From assembly GCA_026985785.1 (NCBI GenBank), contig JALSPT010000261.1:1-21886 (forward strand): a DNA stretch of 21,886 bases, read 5' to 3'. Position numbers and translations under genes: made by a program. Shown one piece after another: positions 5,981-13,613 of the stretch. The notes below the pieces were generated by a model. It did no database searches and was not told the DNA's origin. It was given only the letters and a program-made list of their open reading frames with translations. Positions within the stretch are counted from its first letter, which is position 1, and every line of letters starts with the position of its first letter. This DNA is from Anaerolineales bacterium. Its GTDB lineage: Bacteria > Chloroflexota > Anaerolineae > Anaerolineales > DRMV01.

Positions 5981-7780
5981 ATGATGAGCGTCAAAACCCA
6001 TCAGTACGAAGTCGTGATTGTTGGTGCTGGTGGCGCAGGCTTGATGGCAGCCCTGTATGCTTCCCAAAAGGCCTCCACCGCCGTCATCAGCAAGCTCTAC
6101 CCCACCCGCTCCCACACGGGTGCGGCGCAGGGCGGCATCAGCGCAGCCCTGGGGAATATCGAAGAAGACCGCCCTGAGTGGCACACGTACGATACCGTCA
6201 AAGGCAGTGACTACCTGGGCGATCAAGATGCAATCGAATTCATGTGCTTCAAGGCCCCGGAACTGGTCTACGAACTGGAACACATGGGGCTGCCCTTTGA
6301 CCGCACCCCCGAAGGCCGCATTTTGCAACGCCCCTTTGGCGGCCATACCAACAACGAAACCGGGAAACCGGTGCGCCGCGCCTGCCATGCTGCCGACCGC
6401 ACCGGCCACATGATTCTGCAAACCCTTTACCAGCAGTGCATCAAGAACGATGTCACTTTCTTCGATGAGTTCCAGGTGTTGGACCTCATCATGGTCAATG
6501 GCAAAGCAGCCGGTGTGGTGGCGATTGAACTGGCAACCGGCGACTTGCATGTCTTCCACGCCAAGGCTGTGATTATGGCCACCGGTGGCTGGGGCCGCGT
6601 GTGGGAAATCACCTCGAACGCTTATGCTTACACCGGCGACGGCGCGGCCATTGTGCTGCGCAAGGGCCTGCCGCTGGAAGACATGGAATTCTTCCAGTTC
6701 CACCCCACGGGCATTTACAAACTGGGTATCTTGATTACCGAAGGCGTGCGCGGGGAGGGCGGCGTGCTCATCAACGACAAGGGTGAGCGCTTCATGGAAA
6801 AGTATGCCCCCCACGTCAAAGACCTGGCTTCTCGCGACGTCGTCAGCCGCGCCATGTACATCGAGATGAAAGAAGGCCGCGGCATCAACGGTCAGCGCTA
6901 CCTCTACCTGGATGTTCGCCCTGAGACCGTGAACAAATATGCCAAGATCGATGGGCGCACCAACCCCGATGGCACACCCTATCAGGTCACGGCAGAAGAA
7001 ATCCTCCACAAACTGCCCGACATTATTGACTTCTGCAAGACCTACCTGGGTGTGGATCCGGTGAAAGAGCCGATGCCGGTGCAGCCAACGGCGCACTACG
7101 CCATGGGCGGCATTCCGACCAACGTCAAAACCGAGGTGCTCGCGGACGAAAAAGGCACGGTGGTGCCGGGGCTGTATGCGGCGGGCGAAAACGCGTGCGT
7201 CTCGGTGCACGGCGCCAACCGCCTGGGTACCAACTCCTTGCTCGACCTGGTGGTGTTTGGTAAGGAAGCAGGCGTCCACGCCGCCGAGTATGCGACCGGT
7301 GCAGCATTCGAGCCGTTGCCCGGTGACGCTGCCGACTTCGCTCGCTCTCAACTGGATGCCATCCTCAACAGCAAGGGCAACGAACGCGTCGCCGACATCG
7401 CTGCCGAAATGAAGCACGAGATGATGGACAAGGTCGGCGTCTTCCGCACCGAGGAAGGCATGCAGGAGGCGTTGAACAAAATCCGCGAACTCAAAGAGCG
7501 CTTCCAGCACATCCACATCGACGATCGCGGTAAGACGTTCAACACCGACCTGCTGACCGCCTGGGAAATCGGCAACCTGTTGGATATCGCCGAAGTGACG
7601 GCGGCCTCGGCGCTGGCCCGCAAAGAAAGCCGTGGCGCTCACTCGCGCGATGACTACCCCAAGCGTGACGACCAAAACTGGTTGAAGCATACCCTGGCCT
7701 GGCGGCGCGATGGCGAGATCGAACTGCGCTACAAGCCGGTTGTGCTCACCAAGTATGAGCCGAAGGAACGAGTGTACTAA
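5981..7780 (+). CDS. sdhA: Succinate dehydrogenase flavoprotein subunit
   Basis: A 599-aa FAD enzyme that oxidises succinate to fumarate at the inner face of the membrane. The dinucleotide fold VVIVGAGGAGLMAALYAS is at 11-28. H45 in RSHTGAAQGGISAALGN is the residue that binds FAD covalently in this family. Substrate and catalytic segments follow: HPTGIYKLGILITEGVRGEGG (near residue 240), SRDVVSRAMYIEM, QPTAHYAMGGI and GLYAAGENACVSVHGANRLG. The length and the C-terminal helical domain ending in TKYEPKERVY are normal. AAGGAG precedes the tandem ATGATG, and the first ATG is used here. sdhB starts 12 bp downstream. The sequence cannot separate Sdh from fumarate reductase direction, but the linkage to icd favours oxidative use. 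Confidence 0.97.
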   Translation: MMSVKTHQYEVVIVGAGGAGLMAALYASQKASTAVISKLYPTRSHTGAAQGGISAALGNIEEDRPEWHTYDTVKGSDYLGDQDAIEFMCFKAPELVYELEHMGLPFDRTPEGRILQRPFGGHTNNETGKPVRRACHAADRTGHMILQTLYQQCIKNDVTFFDEFQVLDLIMVNGKAAGVVAIELATGDLHVFHAKAVIMATGGWGRVWEITSNAYAYTGDGAAIVLRKGLPLEDMEFFQFHPTGIYKLGILITEGVRGEGGVLINDKGERFMEKYAPHVKDLASRDVVSRAMYIEMKEGRGINGQRYLYLDVRPETVNKYAKIDGRTNPDGTPYQVTAEEILHKLPDIIDFCKTYLGVDPVKEPMPVQPTAHYAMGGIPTNVKTEVLADEKGTVVPGLYAAGENACVSVHGANRLGTNSLLDLVVFGKEAGVHAAEYATGAAFEPLPGDAADFARSQLDAILNSKGNERVADIAAEMKHEMMDKVGVFRTEEGMQEALNKIRELKERFQHIHIDDRGKTFNTDLLTAWEIGNLLDIAEVTAASALARKESRGAHSRDDYPKRDDQNWLKHTLAWRRDGEIELRYKPVVLTKYEPKERVY

Positions 7781-7792
7781 GGAGGCGGCGCG

Positions 7793-8506
7793 ATGCAAGT
7801 CACCTTGAAAATCTTACGCTATAACCCCGAAAAAGACGCCCAGCCGCATTACGAGCGCTACACGCTCGATGCGGAGCCGACCGATCGCATTCTGGACGTG
7901 CTGGAAAAAATCAAAGCGCACGAAGACGGCACGCTGACCTTCCGCCGCTCCTGCGCCCACGGCATTTGCGGTTCCTGCGCCATGCGCATCAATGGCCGAA
8001 ACCGGCTGGCGTGCAAGACCTTGCTCCAGACCCTCGACACCAGCAAGGAAATCACTGTCGAGCCGATTCTGGGCCTGCCGCGGGTGAAGGACCTGGTGGT
8101 GGACATGACCACTTTCTTCGACAATTACAAGAAGGTGATGCCTTACTTCGTCAACGACGAGCCGCTGCCGGAAGACGGGCGCGAACGGCTGCAATCGCCC
8201 GAGGAGCGCGAGCGCTTCGACGACACCACCAAGTGCATCCTCTGCGGCGCCTGCACCACGGCCTGCCCCACCTTCTGGGCCGACAATAGTTACGTTGGAC
8301 CTTCGGCCATTGTCAACGCCCACCGCTTCATTTTCGACAGCCGCGACCGGGCAGCCGCCGAACGGCTCAAGATTTTGGCGGGCGAGAGCGGTGTGTTCCG
8401 CTGCCGCACGGCGTTCAACTGCACCGAAGCCTGCCCGCGTGAAATCGACATCACCAAAGCGATTGCCGAGGTCAAGCGCGCCATCATCACCGGCCGCCTG
8501 GACTGA
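7793..8506 (+). CDS. sdhB: Succinate dehydrogenase iron-sulfur subunit
   Basis: A 237-aa electron-transfer subunit that carries electrons from SdhA FAD to quinone. The N-terminal plant-ferredoxin-like domain binds [2Fe-2S] through C54, C59, C62 and C74 (SCAHGICGSCAMRINGRNRLAC). The C-terminal domain has C148, C151, C154 and C158 (CILCGACTTACP) for [4Fe-4S], and C204, C210 and C214 (CRTAFNCTEACP) for [3Fe-4S]. All ligands are present. AGGAGG is close to the ATG, 12 bp after sdhA. It is the last gene before a strong terminator. Confidence 0.97.
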   Translation: MQVTLKILRYNPEKDAQPHYERYTLDAEPTDRILDVLEKIKAHEDGTLTFRRSCAHGICGSCAMRINGRNRLACKTLLQTLDTSKEITVEPILGLPRVKDLVVDMTTFFDNYKKVMPYFVNDEPLPEDGRERLQSPEERERFDDTTKCILCGACTTACPTFWADNSYVGPSAIVNAHRFIFDSRDRAAAERLKILAGESGVFRCRTAFNCTEACPREIDITKAIAEVKRAIITGRLD

Positions 8507-8527
8507 AGGCTTGGGAAGCGAGAAGCG

Positions 8528-8565
8528 AACAGCCCATCCGACTTTGCTCGGATGGGCTGTTTTTT
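8528..8565 (+). terminator. Rho-independent terminator of the icd-sdh operon
   Basis: Perfect 14-bp arms AACAGCCCATCCGA (8528-8541) and TCGGATGGGCTGTT (8548-8561) with the loop CTTTGC lead into a T run at 8560-8565. It begins 22 nt after the sdhB stop. On the other strand the same stem follows the convergent ftsK stop but has no U tract there, so it probably acts mainly on the plus strand. Confidence 0.93.
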
Positions 8566-8582
8566 CCCTCATTCGCCATTCC

Positions 8583-10859
8583 TCATTCTTCTTTCGCCTC
8601 TCCCTCCCCCTCCCCGGCGGCCAACACCCGCCGCACGCCGGTGCCCGGCTGCGGAGGCCCGACGATGCCGTGTTCCTCCATGGCATCCACCAGACGAGCC
8701 GCGCGCGTGTAACCGATGCGCAGCCGCCTTTGCAGCAGCGAGGCCGAGGCTTTGCCTTCCTGTTGCACCAAGGCAACCGCCTGCTCCCACAGCGGGTCGG
8801 TGGGCTTGCGCGGTTCTTGCGCTTCTTCCATCTCCTCCCAGATGGGCTTTTGCTTCAGGGGAATGCCCTGCGGCGGCGCGTCCACGATGCCGCCGATGCC
8901 AGGCACGCCCGCCGTACCGAACGCTCGCCAGTAGTTCACCACCCGCCGAATTTCGTGATCGGCCACGAACACGCCCTGCAAACGCACCGGCTCCGGCGCG
9001 TCGGGGGCCATGAAGAGCATGTCGCCTCGCCCTAACAGCCGCTCGGCGCCGGGTTGGTCGAGGATCACCCGGCTATCCACACTCGAGGCGACGGCAAAGG
9101 CAATACGCGCCGGGAAATTGGCTTTGATCAGGCCGGTCACCACGTCCACCGAGGGGCGCTGGGTGGCGATGATGACATGGATGCCGGTGGCGCGCGCCAG
9201 TTGCGCCAGGCGGGTCAGGGTGCGCTCGGTGGTTTCGGGAGCGAGCATCATCAAGTCGGCCAGTTCGTCGATCACCACCACCAGGTAAGGCAGTTTGTCC
9301 CCTCCTTCTTTTTCGGCCTTTTGGTTGTAGGCCTGGATGTGGCGCACACCTTGGCGGGCGAACACTTTGTAGCGCCGCTCCATCTCGTGGGTGACCCATT
9401 GCAGCGCGCCAACCACCCGTTCCAGTTCCACCACCACCGGCGAGAGCAGGTGGGGAATGCCGTTGTAGCCGCTGAGTTCCACCCGCTTGGGGTCCACCAG
9501 CAGCAGGCGCAGGTCGTCGGGGGTGTTGTGCAGCAGCAGGCAGGTGATGATGCCGTTGACGCACACCGATTTGCCTGAACCGGTCGCCCCGGCGATCAGC
9601 AGGTGGGGCATGGCGGCCAGGTCGGCGGCCACGGCGTTGCCGGCGACGTCTTTCCCCAAAGCGAAGCGCAGGGGCGATTTCAGTGCCCGGAAGGCCGGGC
9701 TTTCGATGACCTGCCGCAGGGTGACGGGCGCGGCTTCCTCGTTGGGTACTTCGATGCCGACGTAGCCCTTGCCGGGCACCGGCGCCTGGATGCGTACCCG
9801 TTTGGCCGAGAGGGCTAAGGCCAGGTCGTCGGCGAGGGAGGCAATCTTGGAGACACGCACTTTGATGGGGCCTTTGCGGCTTTCCACATAGCCCGGCTCG
9901 ACGCCGTAGAGGGTGACGGTGGGGCCGCGAAGGATTTCCACGACTTTGGCGGGGGCGTTGAACAACGCGAGCGTTTCTTCGATCAGGCGGGCGCGGGCTT
10001 CGGTTTCTTCCTGTTGGTAGGCTTCGGTGGGTGACTCGTCGAGCATCTCGGCAATGTTGGGCAGTACCCAGGTGGGCTTTTGCTCTTCGGCGGGGGAGAG
10101 TGTGGCTGGGGAAGGTGTTGGTGATATGGTGGGTGCTGTGGGAGGGAAGGGGGCATCTGGGGGTGTCGCCACCACGGGCCGGCGGCGGAGGCGGTGTGCC
10201 TGGAGCCAGCGGTGGAGGCGCGCGGCCAAGGGAGGAAGCCATTGGAAAAGATCAATTACCGGACGATCAAGGAGCAGGGCGACCCCCAGCACGCCTCCGG
10301 CCAGTAGCATGACCGCCGCGCCTCCTCTTCCCAGGGTGGTGGTCAGTGCCCACAGCAGCGCCGCGCCCATGTAGCCGCCGCCTTGACCGCGTGCTGCTTT
10401 GGCAAATATCATTTCCCGTGAGCCGAGAAAGGCAAAATGGAGGGCGGTCAGTGCGATGGCGTACAGCACGACCAACCCCGTCCCGCGCTCCAGGGTGAGC
10501 GCCAGGCGGGCTTGCGGATTGCGTTGGCGCAGCAGGCCAACGCCCAAGGCGAACAGCCAGAGGGGGAAGAGCCAGATTCCCCACCCTAAGGCGTGCTTCC
10601 AGAAGACGCCCCACGGGTGCAAGGCCGTGCCCTCTGGCCAGAGCAGGCTGGCAGCGGTCAGCAGGCCCGCGAGGATCAGCCCGGCTGCTGTCAGGTCACG
10701 CTTGCGCTCTGGCGAGAGGTGGATGGTGGGCAACGGCAGCCGCCAGGGGCGCGCCGTGGAGGTGGTTTTTTGGGGACGGCGGCTTGAGGCGGAGCGTTTT
10801 TTGCTCCCGCGACGCCTTGAGGGGTTTTTGGAGGAACGGGTGCTTTTTTTGCGCGGCAT
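8583..10859 (-). CDS. ftsK: FtsK/SpoIIIE DNA translocase
   Basis: A 758-aa septum-associated ATPase that pumps chromosomal DNA and helps dimer resolution at division. A very basic N-terminus (1-40) is followed by about four membrane helices (57-74, 93-110, 127-146, 165-197) and a Pro/Thr-rich linker (230-265). The motor then carries Walker A GATGSGKS (424-431), VDPKRVELSGYNGIPHL (455-471), Walker B LVVVIDE (526-532) and IATQRPSVDVVTGLIKANFP (564-583). The C-terminal gamma winged-helix (about 688-746, LLQRRLRIGYTRAARLVDAME) is complete. I use the ATG at 10859, since the longer frame upstream only reads through the preceding gene in another phase. No strong Shine-Dalgarno is visible. It lies 22 bp after the secreted repeat protein and is probably co-transcribed with it. 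Confidence 0.95.
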   Translation of the reverse strand: MPRKKSTRSSKNPSRRRGSKKRSASSRRPQKTTSTARPWRLPLPTIHLSPERKRDLTAAGLILAGLLTAASLLWPEGTALHPWGVFWKHALGWGIWLFPLWLFALGVGLLRQRNPQARLALTLERGTGLVVLYAIALTALHFAFLGSREMIFAKAARGQGGGYMGAALLWALTTTLGRGGAAVMLLAGGVLGVALLLDRPVIDLFQWLPPLAARLHRWLQAHRLRRRPVVATPPDAPFPPTAPTISPTPSPATLSPAEEQKPTWVLPNIAEMLDESPTEAYQQEETEARARLIEETLALFNAPAKVVEILRGPTVTLYGVEPGYVESRKGPIKVRVSKIASLADDLALALSAKRVRIQAPVPGKGYVGIEVPNEEAAPVTLRQVIESPAFRALKSPLRFALGKDVAGNAVAADLAAMPHLLIAGATGSGKSVCVNGIITCLLLHNTPDDLRLLLVDPKRVELSGYNGIPHLLSPVVVELERVVGALQWVTHEMERRYKVFARQGVRHIQAYNQKAEKEGGDKLPYLVVVIDELADLMMLAPETTERTLTRLAQLARATGIHVIIATQRPSVDVVTGLIKANFPARIAFAVASSVDSRVILDQPGAERLLGRGDMLFMAPDAPEPVRLQGVFVADHEIRRVVNYWRAFGTAGVPGIGGIVDAPPQGIPLKQKPIWEEMEEAQEPRKPTDPLWEQAVALVQQEGKASASLLQRRLRIGYTRAARLVDAMEEHGIVGPPQPGTGVRRVLAAGEGEGEAKEE

Positions 10860-10881
10860 GGCAGCGAGAAATGATGGCGGC

Positions 10882-11856
10882 TTAGTGCCACACTCGGAAG
10901 GTGGTTTCGCTTTCCCCCGTTTGGTCTGCAAAGGTGGCGGACACGCGCACGACGACGCGCCCGCGGTAATTGATCGGCACGGTGATGGCTGCTTGGGCAC
11001 AGCCTTGGGCGTTGGTGGTAAGCGTTTGCGGGCGGGTTGGGTCGGTGGGGGAAAGAGGTGCGCCAGCAGGTGTGAGAAAGCGGAGACTGACCTGTGCACC
11101 CGGTAGGGGTTCACCCAGGTGATTGGTCACCTGGATGAAGATGTGTTGCGTTTCGCCCGGAAAGAGGAGGATTTTTTCGGCAGCCAGGCGGACTTCTATT
11201 TGCAGCGCGGCGCGGCGATGGGGAGCGTTCGAGGCAGGAGGGAGGGGGAGGCGCAGGGAAGGGTCTGGCTCATAACGCTGGAAATACCATTCCCCCAGGT
11301 TGCTCAGCGTGACGCGCCCGTGGGTAGGGTTGTATTCCAGGCGAGCACCTTCGAAGTATTGCACCGGGATGCCGTTTTCTTCCAGCGGGTCACTGACCAC
11401 CCGCCCGATGTAGGCTTTGTATTTTTCGTAGAACTTGAGAAATTCGTAGCATACCGGGTGCTGTTTGCCGTCTTCGCCGCGGAAAGATTGGCAGCCGGTG
11501 GTGTTCCACGTGTTCAGGGGAAGAGGAGAGCGATGGAGGTTATCGGGTTTATTGTGGTAGAAAAGGCTGCCGAGTTTGAGGGGGGAGGGGGCGAAGTCGT
11601 GGGCCCCTTTTTGTAGTACCACGCGTTGGAAGTATTGGATCGTGACGCCGTTGCGGGTGATGGCCTCGGTAATGGGGTAGCCCATTAAACGCGGCGCATC
11701 GGGCTGGGCAAGGAAGTAGTCGAGGAAAACGCCTTGAATGGTATGGCCGGTTTCGGGGAAATATTTGCTGCCTCCCGCTGCCCACAATGAGCGAGAAGGG
11801 AGCAGGAGGATGGCGCCTAAAAGCGCCAGAAGGAGGCCCAAGCGACGTTTTCCCAT
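10882..11856 (-). CDS. Secreted protein with F-x-E-T-G / Q-Y-F repeats and Ig-like C-terminus
   Basis: A 324-aa protein with a classic signal peptide (basic MGKRR, hydrophobic 6-24, likely cleavage after about A27). Residues 33-90 contain FPETGHTIQGVFLDYF, GYPIT and VTIQYFQRVVLQ. A second, partial copy at 148-193 has GRVVSDPLEENGIPVQYFEGARLEYNP. This repeat type is common in extracellular Chloroflexota proteins, but its ligand is unknown to me. Residues 218-322 look like an invasin/BIG-type Ig domain (NHLGEPLPGAQVSL, TTNAQGCAQAAI, YRGRVVVRVSATFADQ). The ATG at 11856 starts exactly at the signal peptide, and the longer frame extends backwards into ssrA. There is no Shine-Dalgarno, and the -10 box is 6 nt upstream. 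It is probably a cell-surface or adhesion protein, with ftsK downstream. Confidence 0.85.
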   Translation of the reverse strand: MGKRRLGLLLALLGAILLLPSRSLWAAGGSKYFPETGHTIQGVFLDYFLAQPDAPRLMGYPITEAITRNGVTIQYFQRVVLQKGAHDFAPSPLKLGSLFYHNKPDNLHRSPLPLNTWNTTGCQSFRGEDGKQHPVCYEFLKFYEKYKAYIGRVVSDPLEENGIPVQYFEGARLEYNPTHGRVTLSNLGEWYFQRYEPDPSLRLPLPPASNAPHRRAALQIEVRLAAEKILLFPGETQHIFIQVTNHLGEPLPGAQVSLRFLTPAGAPLSPTDPTRPQTLTTNAQGCAQAAITVPINYRGRVVVRVSATFADQTGESETTFRVWH

Positions 11857-11862
11857 GCTCTC

Positions 11863-11871
11863 ATTATAGCA
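11863..11871 (-). promoter_or_regulatory. Extended -10 promoter of the secreted repeat protein
   Basis: TGCTATAAT on the minus strand ends 6 nt before the ATG at 11856 (spacer GAGAGC), predicting a leaderless transcript. The -35 region falls in the U tract and stem of the ssrA terminator and has no recognisable TTGACA, consistent with an extended -10 promoter. Confidence 0.6.
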
Positions 11872-11882
11872 TGATTGAGGAG

Positions 11883-11920
11883 AAAAAAGCACCGGCAGCC
11901 CACACGATTGGGCTGCCGGT
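11883..11920 (-). terminator. Rho-independent terminator of ssrA
   Basis: Perfect 11-bp arms ACCGGCAGCCC (11891-11901) and GGGCTGCCGGT (11910-11920) with an 8-nt loop. On the minus strand the stem is followed by GC and then six T (11888-11883). It begins 7-10 nt beyond the tmRNA 3' end. Confidence 0.92.
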
Positions 11921-11927
11921 GGAGGAA

Positions 11928-12330
11928 GGTGGAGATGGCGGGAATCGAACCCGCGTCCGAAGAAGTCGGCCCTCGGATGTCTACGAGCGTAGTCGGTCGT
12001 TTTTTCTCGCCTGATGGCCCCACGACCGACAGAGGGTACCATCAGGCCAGCCGCTGGCGCCCGAAAGCGCCTCTTTCGCACGGTGAGCGGCATCCCGTGC
12101 GGCACCCCGGCTTTGTCACGCCCGACACCACCTCCGGCCGGGGAGCGGGGTGGGCGGACGCCGCCTCATTCCGAGACGGTTGCGCTTGCCTTACGCTGCT
12201 TTACGCAGCGAGCGGCATAGCGGCAACAGCAGTGCGGTTGGCACTTATTTTTTGCGCTGATTTTACGAGTTCGGCGCCTCTCGGCTCGCAATCCGGGACC
12301 TTGCCTTCTCCGTCGAAGCCTTTCATCCCC
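11928..12330 (-). ncRNA. ssrA: Transfer-messenger RNA (tmRNA)
   Basis: A one-piece tmRNA of about 400 nt that rescues stalled ribosomes and tags the nascent protein for degradation. The 5' end GGGGATG (from 12330) pairs with CATCTCC near 11931-11937, forming the seven-pair acceptor stem, and the T arm GGGTTCGATTCCC is intact. The 5' part has the typical GAAAGGCTTCGAC and TCCCGGATTGCGAGCC, followed by CTCGTAAAATCAGCGC before the tag frame. Tag codons from GCC at 12242 read ANRTAVAAMPLAA then TAA. The genome encodes A-C-C followed by T (11930-11927), so the terminal A of CCA is not encoded and must be added afterwards. The gene has its own promoter and terminator. Confidence 0.96.
12201..12242 (-). 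other. tmRNA tag-peptide reading frame
   Basis: Thirteen codons plus TAA inside ssrA: A-N-R-T-A-V-A-A-M-P-L-A-A. The resume codon GCC follows AATAAGT, comparable to the AAUAGUC before the E. coli resume codon. With the Ala from the charged tmRNA the tag is A-ANRTAVAAMPLAA. The C-terminal L-A-A is the usual ClpXP degradation signal. A GCTGC...GCAGC hairpin overlaps the stop, as in other tmRNAs. Confidence 0.85.
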
Positions 12331-12343
12331 GAATTGTGTCCAT

Positions 12344-12352
12344 ATTATAGCA
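12344..12352 (-). promoter_or_regulatory. Extended -10 promoter of ssrA
   Basis: TGCTATAAT on the minus strand ends 13 nt before the mature tmRNA 5' G at 12330. The primary transcript would carry a leader of roughly 6 nt, to be removed by RNase P. No strong -35 is seen. It is divergent from the lipoprotein promoter at 12388-12396, with about 36 bp between the two. Confidence 0.65.
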
Positions 12353-12387
12353 CGGTTTTGTCAGATTTGGGTTAAAAGTTCTTCCTG

Positions 12388-12396
12388 TGGTATATT
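12388..12396 (+). promoter_or_regulatory. Extended -10 promoter of the lipoprotein gene
   Basis: TGGTATATT ends 6 nt before the ATG at 12403 (spacer CACCCC). No Shine-Dalgarno lies between them, so a leaderless mRNA is predicted. A weak -35 candidate is TTGGGT at 12367-12372. Confidence 0.5.
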
Positions 12397-12402
12397 CACC
12401 CC

Positions 12403-13188
12403 ATGCGTCGTTTCCTTGTGCTTTTCATCCTGCTTGTGGCTGTGCTCAGCGCCTGTGCTTTCTCGACGGCGACGGCCACCTCCACACCCACCTTGGTGCC
12501 GCCCACGGCGACCACGGCGCCGATCGTGGTCGCCGTCCCCCCGGCGTTGGCTCCGGCCATCCCCGCGTTGCGCCTGTGTGCCCACAGCGCGGCGCTTCCG
12601 CTGGCCGTGCTCACCGTGCCTCAACAGGCGGCCTGGCCGCCGGCGGCCAATGTGCGCCTTTGGTGGGGCGAGCGCCCTCCCGAGGGCGTGAGGGCATTCC
12701 GGTTGGGGGAAGAGCACCTCGTCGTGCTTGCCCATCAAGGGCATGGCCCGCACACCAATGCCCTTGGCCTGTGGCGCATTGTCACTGGCCAGATCACCCA
12801 GCGGCTGAGCGACGGTGGGACCCCTGAGCCTCTGGTGTTGTGGCTGCCGGTGCCGGGCAGCGCCGAGGCATCTCGCCTGAACGCCTGGTTGGGAACGGCG
12901 CCGCGCCGCGGCGATGCTCGGCTGGCCCCTTCGCCCCAGGTCATGCTCATGGCCGTGGGAGACGACCCCGCTGCCATCGGTTTTGTGCCCGCCGCCTGGT
13001 TGCGCACTGCCGCGGCTCGCGCTTTGCCTGTGCAGGTGGTGCCTTTGCCTGCGCCTCCTGAGGCATGGCGCGCGCCTGTTCTGGCGCTGGTGCCTCCCGA
13101 TGCCCCGGCGGAAGCCTATACCCTGGTCGCCTGTTTGCAGCAAGGCCCAGGCCAGGATGCCCTGCAGCAGGTTTATGGCAATCGGTAG
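12403..13188 (+). CDS. Lipoprotein resembling a periplasmic phosphate-binding (PstS-like) domain
   Basis: A 261-aa lipoprotein: basic MRR, a hydrophobic stretch and the lipobox L-S-A-C with C18 as the lipidated residue. A Thr/Pro/Ala-rich linker (about 20-50) follows. The rest resembles a type 2 periplasmic binding fold. HTNALGLWRIVTGQITQRLSDGG (about 117-139) recalls the PstS segment where the substrate loop meets F-x-G-x-I-x-x-W, and VGDDPAAIGFVPAAWL (about 185-200) recalls the G-A-I-G-Y segment. It is shorter than PstS and the usual phosphate-binding Ser/Thr loops are not obvious, so the ligand is unknown. No transporter genes are adjacent. The start is fixed by the signal peptide and the -10 spacing. 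Confidence 0.75.
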   Translation: MRRFLVLFILLVAVLSACAFSTATATSTPTLVPPTATTAPIVVAVPPALAPAIPALRLCAHSAALPLAVLTVPQQAAWPPAANVRLWWGERPPEGVRAFRLGEEHLVVLAHQGHGPHTNALGLWRIVTGQITQRLSDGGTPEPLVLWLPVPGSAEASRLNAWLGTAPRRGDARLAPSPQVMLMAVGDDPAAIGFVPAAWLRTAAARALPVQVVPLPAPPEAWRAPVLALVPPDAPAEAYTLVACLQQGPGQDALQQVYGNR

Positions 13189-13315
13189 GGAAACCAGTCG
13201 CGTGTGTCCCTGCCCGTGCCCCGCTGCTGAGTTTTACCCATATTTTGGCAACGGTGGCCGTCGGCTACCCGAGGCTTTGCGGGTACAAGCATTTCGTCTT
13301 CACTCGGCGCCAGCG

Positions 13316-13425
13316 CCCCCTCCTCGCCCTTCGGGAGAGGAGGGGGATGGGGGGAGGTGAGGGCGTTATCCGCACTTTTGGCGTATTTGCCCTCACCCCC
13401 AGCCCCTCTCCCAGCGGGAGAGGGG
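13316..13425. repeat. REPIN/BIME-like inverted pair of C/G-rich palindromes
   Basis: Two related hairpin units face each other. The left unit has arms CCCCCTCCTC (13316-13325) and GAGGAGGGGG (13337-13346). The right unit has arms CCCCTCTCCC (13403-13412) and GGGAGAGGGG (13416-13425). Between them GGTGAGGGC (13356-13364) pairs perfectly with GCCCTCACC (13389-13397), so the whole 110-bp element folds as a three-hairpin cruciform. The layout is that of paired REP sequences mobilised by RAYT transposases. No such transposase is in the window. Confidence 0.6.
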
Positions 13426-13556
13426 AGCATGGCCGCTCTGCAAGGGAGCAATGGGGAACCATCTTGGGGTTTGTTTACTCATTTCGTACACTTCACATCG
13501 TTGCCGTCGACTTATGGGTAAAAGTAAGGCCCTGCTGCGGGAGCCAATGAAAGCCG

Positions 13557-13586
13557 CAAGCCCCCGACTGCGTCGTCGGGGGCTTG
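13557..13586 (-). terminator. Strong hairpin downstream of the sulfur operon
   Basis: Perfect 12-bp arms CAAGCCCCCGAC (13557-13568) and GTCGGGGGCTTG (13575-13586) with a 6-nt loop, 27 nt past the last stop of the operon. On the minus strand it is followed by CGGCTTTCATT, a poor U tract. It could act in either direction. It is a likely terminator or 3'-end stabiliser. Confidence 0.6.
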
Positions 13587-13613
13587 GTGTTTCTTGTCGT
13601 TTGGTTGGGGGGC

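Larger units (their letters stand above)
13189..13613. other. Gene-free intergenic region
   Basis: About 425 bp between the convergent lipoprotein gene and the sulfur operon. I see no credible coding frame. It holds a REPIN-like pair of palindromes (13316-13425) and a strong hairpin near the end of the minus-strand operon (13557-13586). The rest shows no recognisable feature. Confidence 0.7.

Noticed and set aside
5831..7798. A 655-codon open frame antisense to sdhA
   Set aside because: It mirrors sdhA codon by codon in a GC-rich gene and encodes a His/Val/Gly-rich, low-sense sequence with no domain; sdhA has every catalytic motif.
10860..11114. An 85-residue N-terminal extension of FtsK
   Set aside because: It reads through the end of the preceding gene in another frame; a basic FtsK N-terminus starts at 10859.
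11857..12105. An 83-residue N-terminal extension of the secreted protein
   Set aside because: It is a reading of ssrA and its terminator; the signal peptide begins at the ATG at 11856.
12358..12363. TTGTCA upstream of the lipoprotein as a -35 box
   Set aside because: The spacing to TATATT at 12391 is 27 bp, too long for sigma-70, and no palindrome surrounds it.
13316..13425. CRISPR array or terminator cluster
   Set aside because: Only two inverted units and no regular direct repeats or spacers; the hairpins have no T runs.
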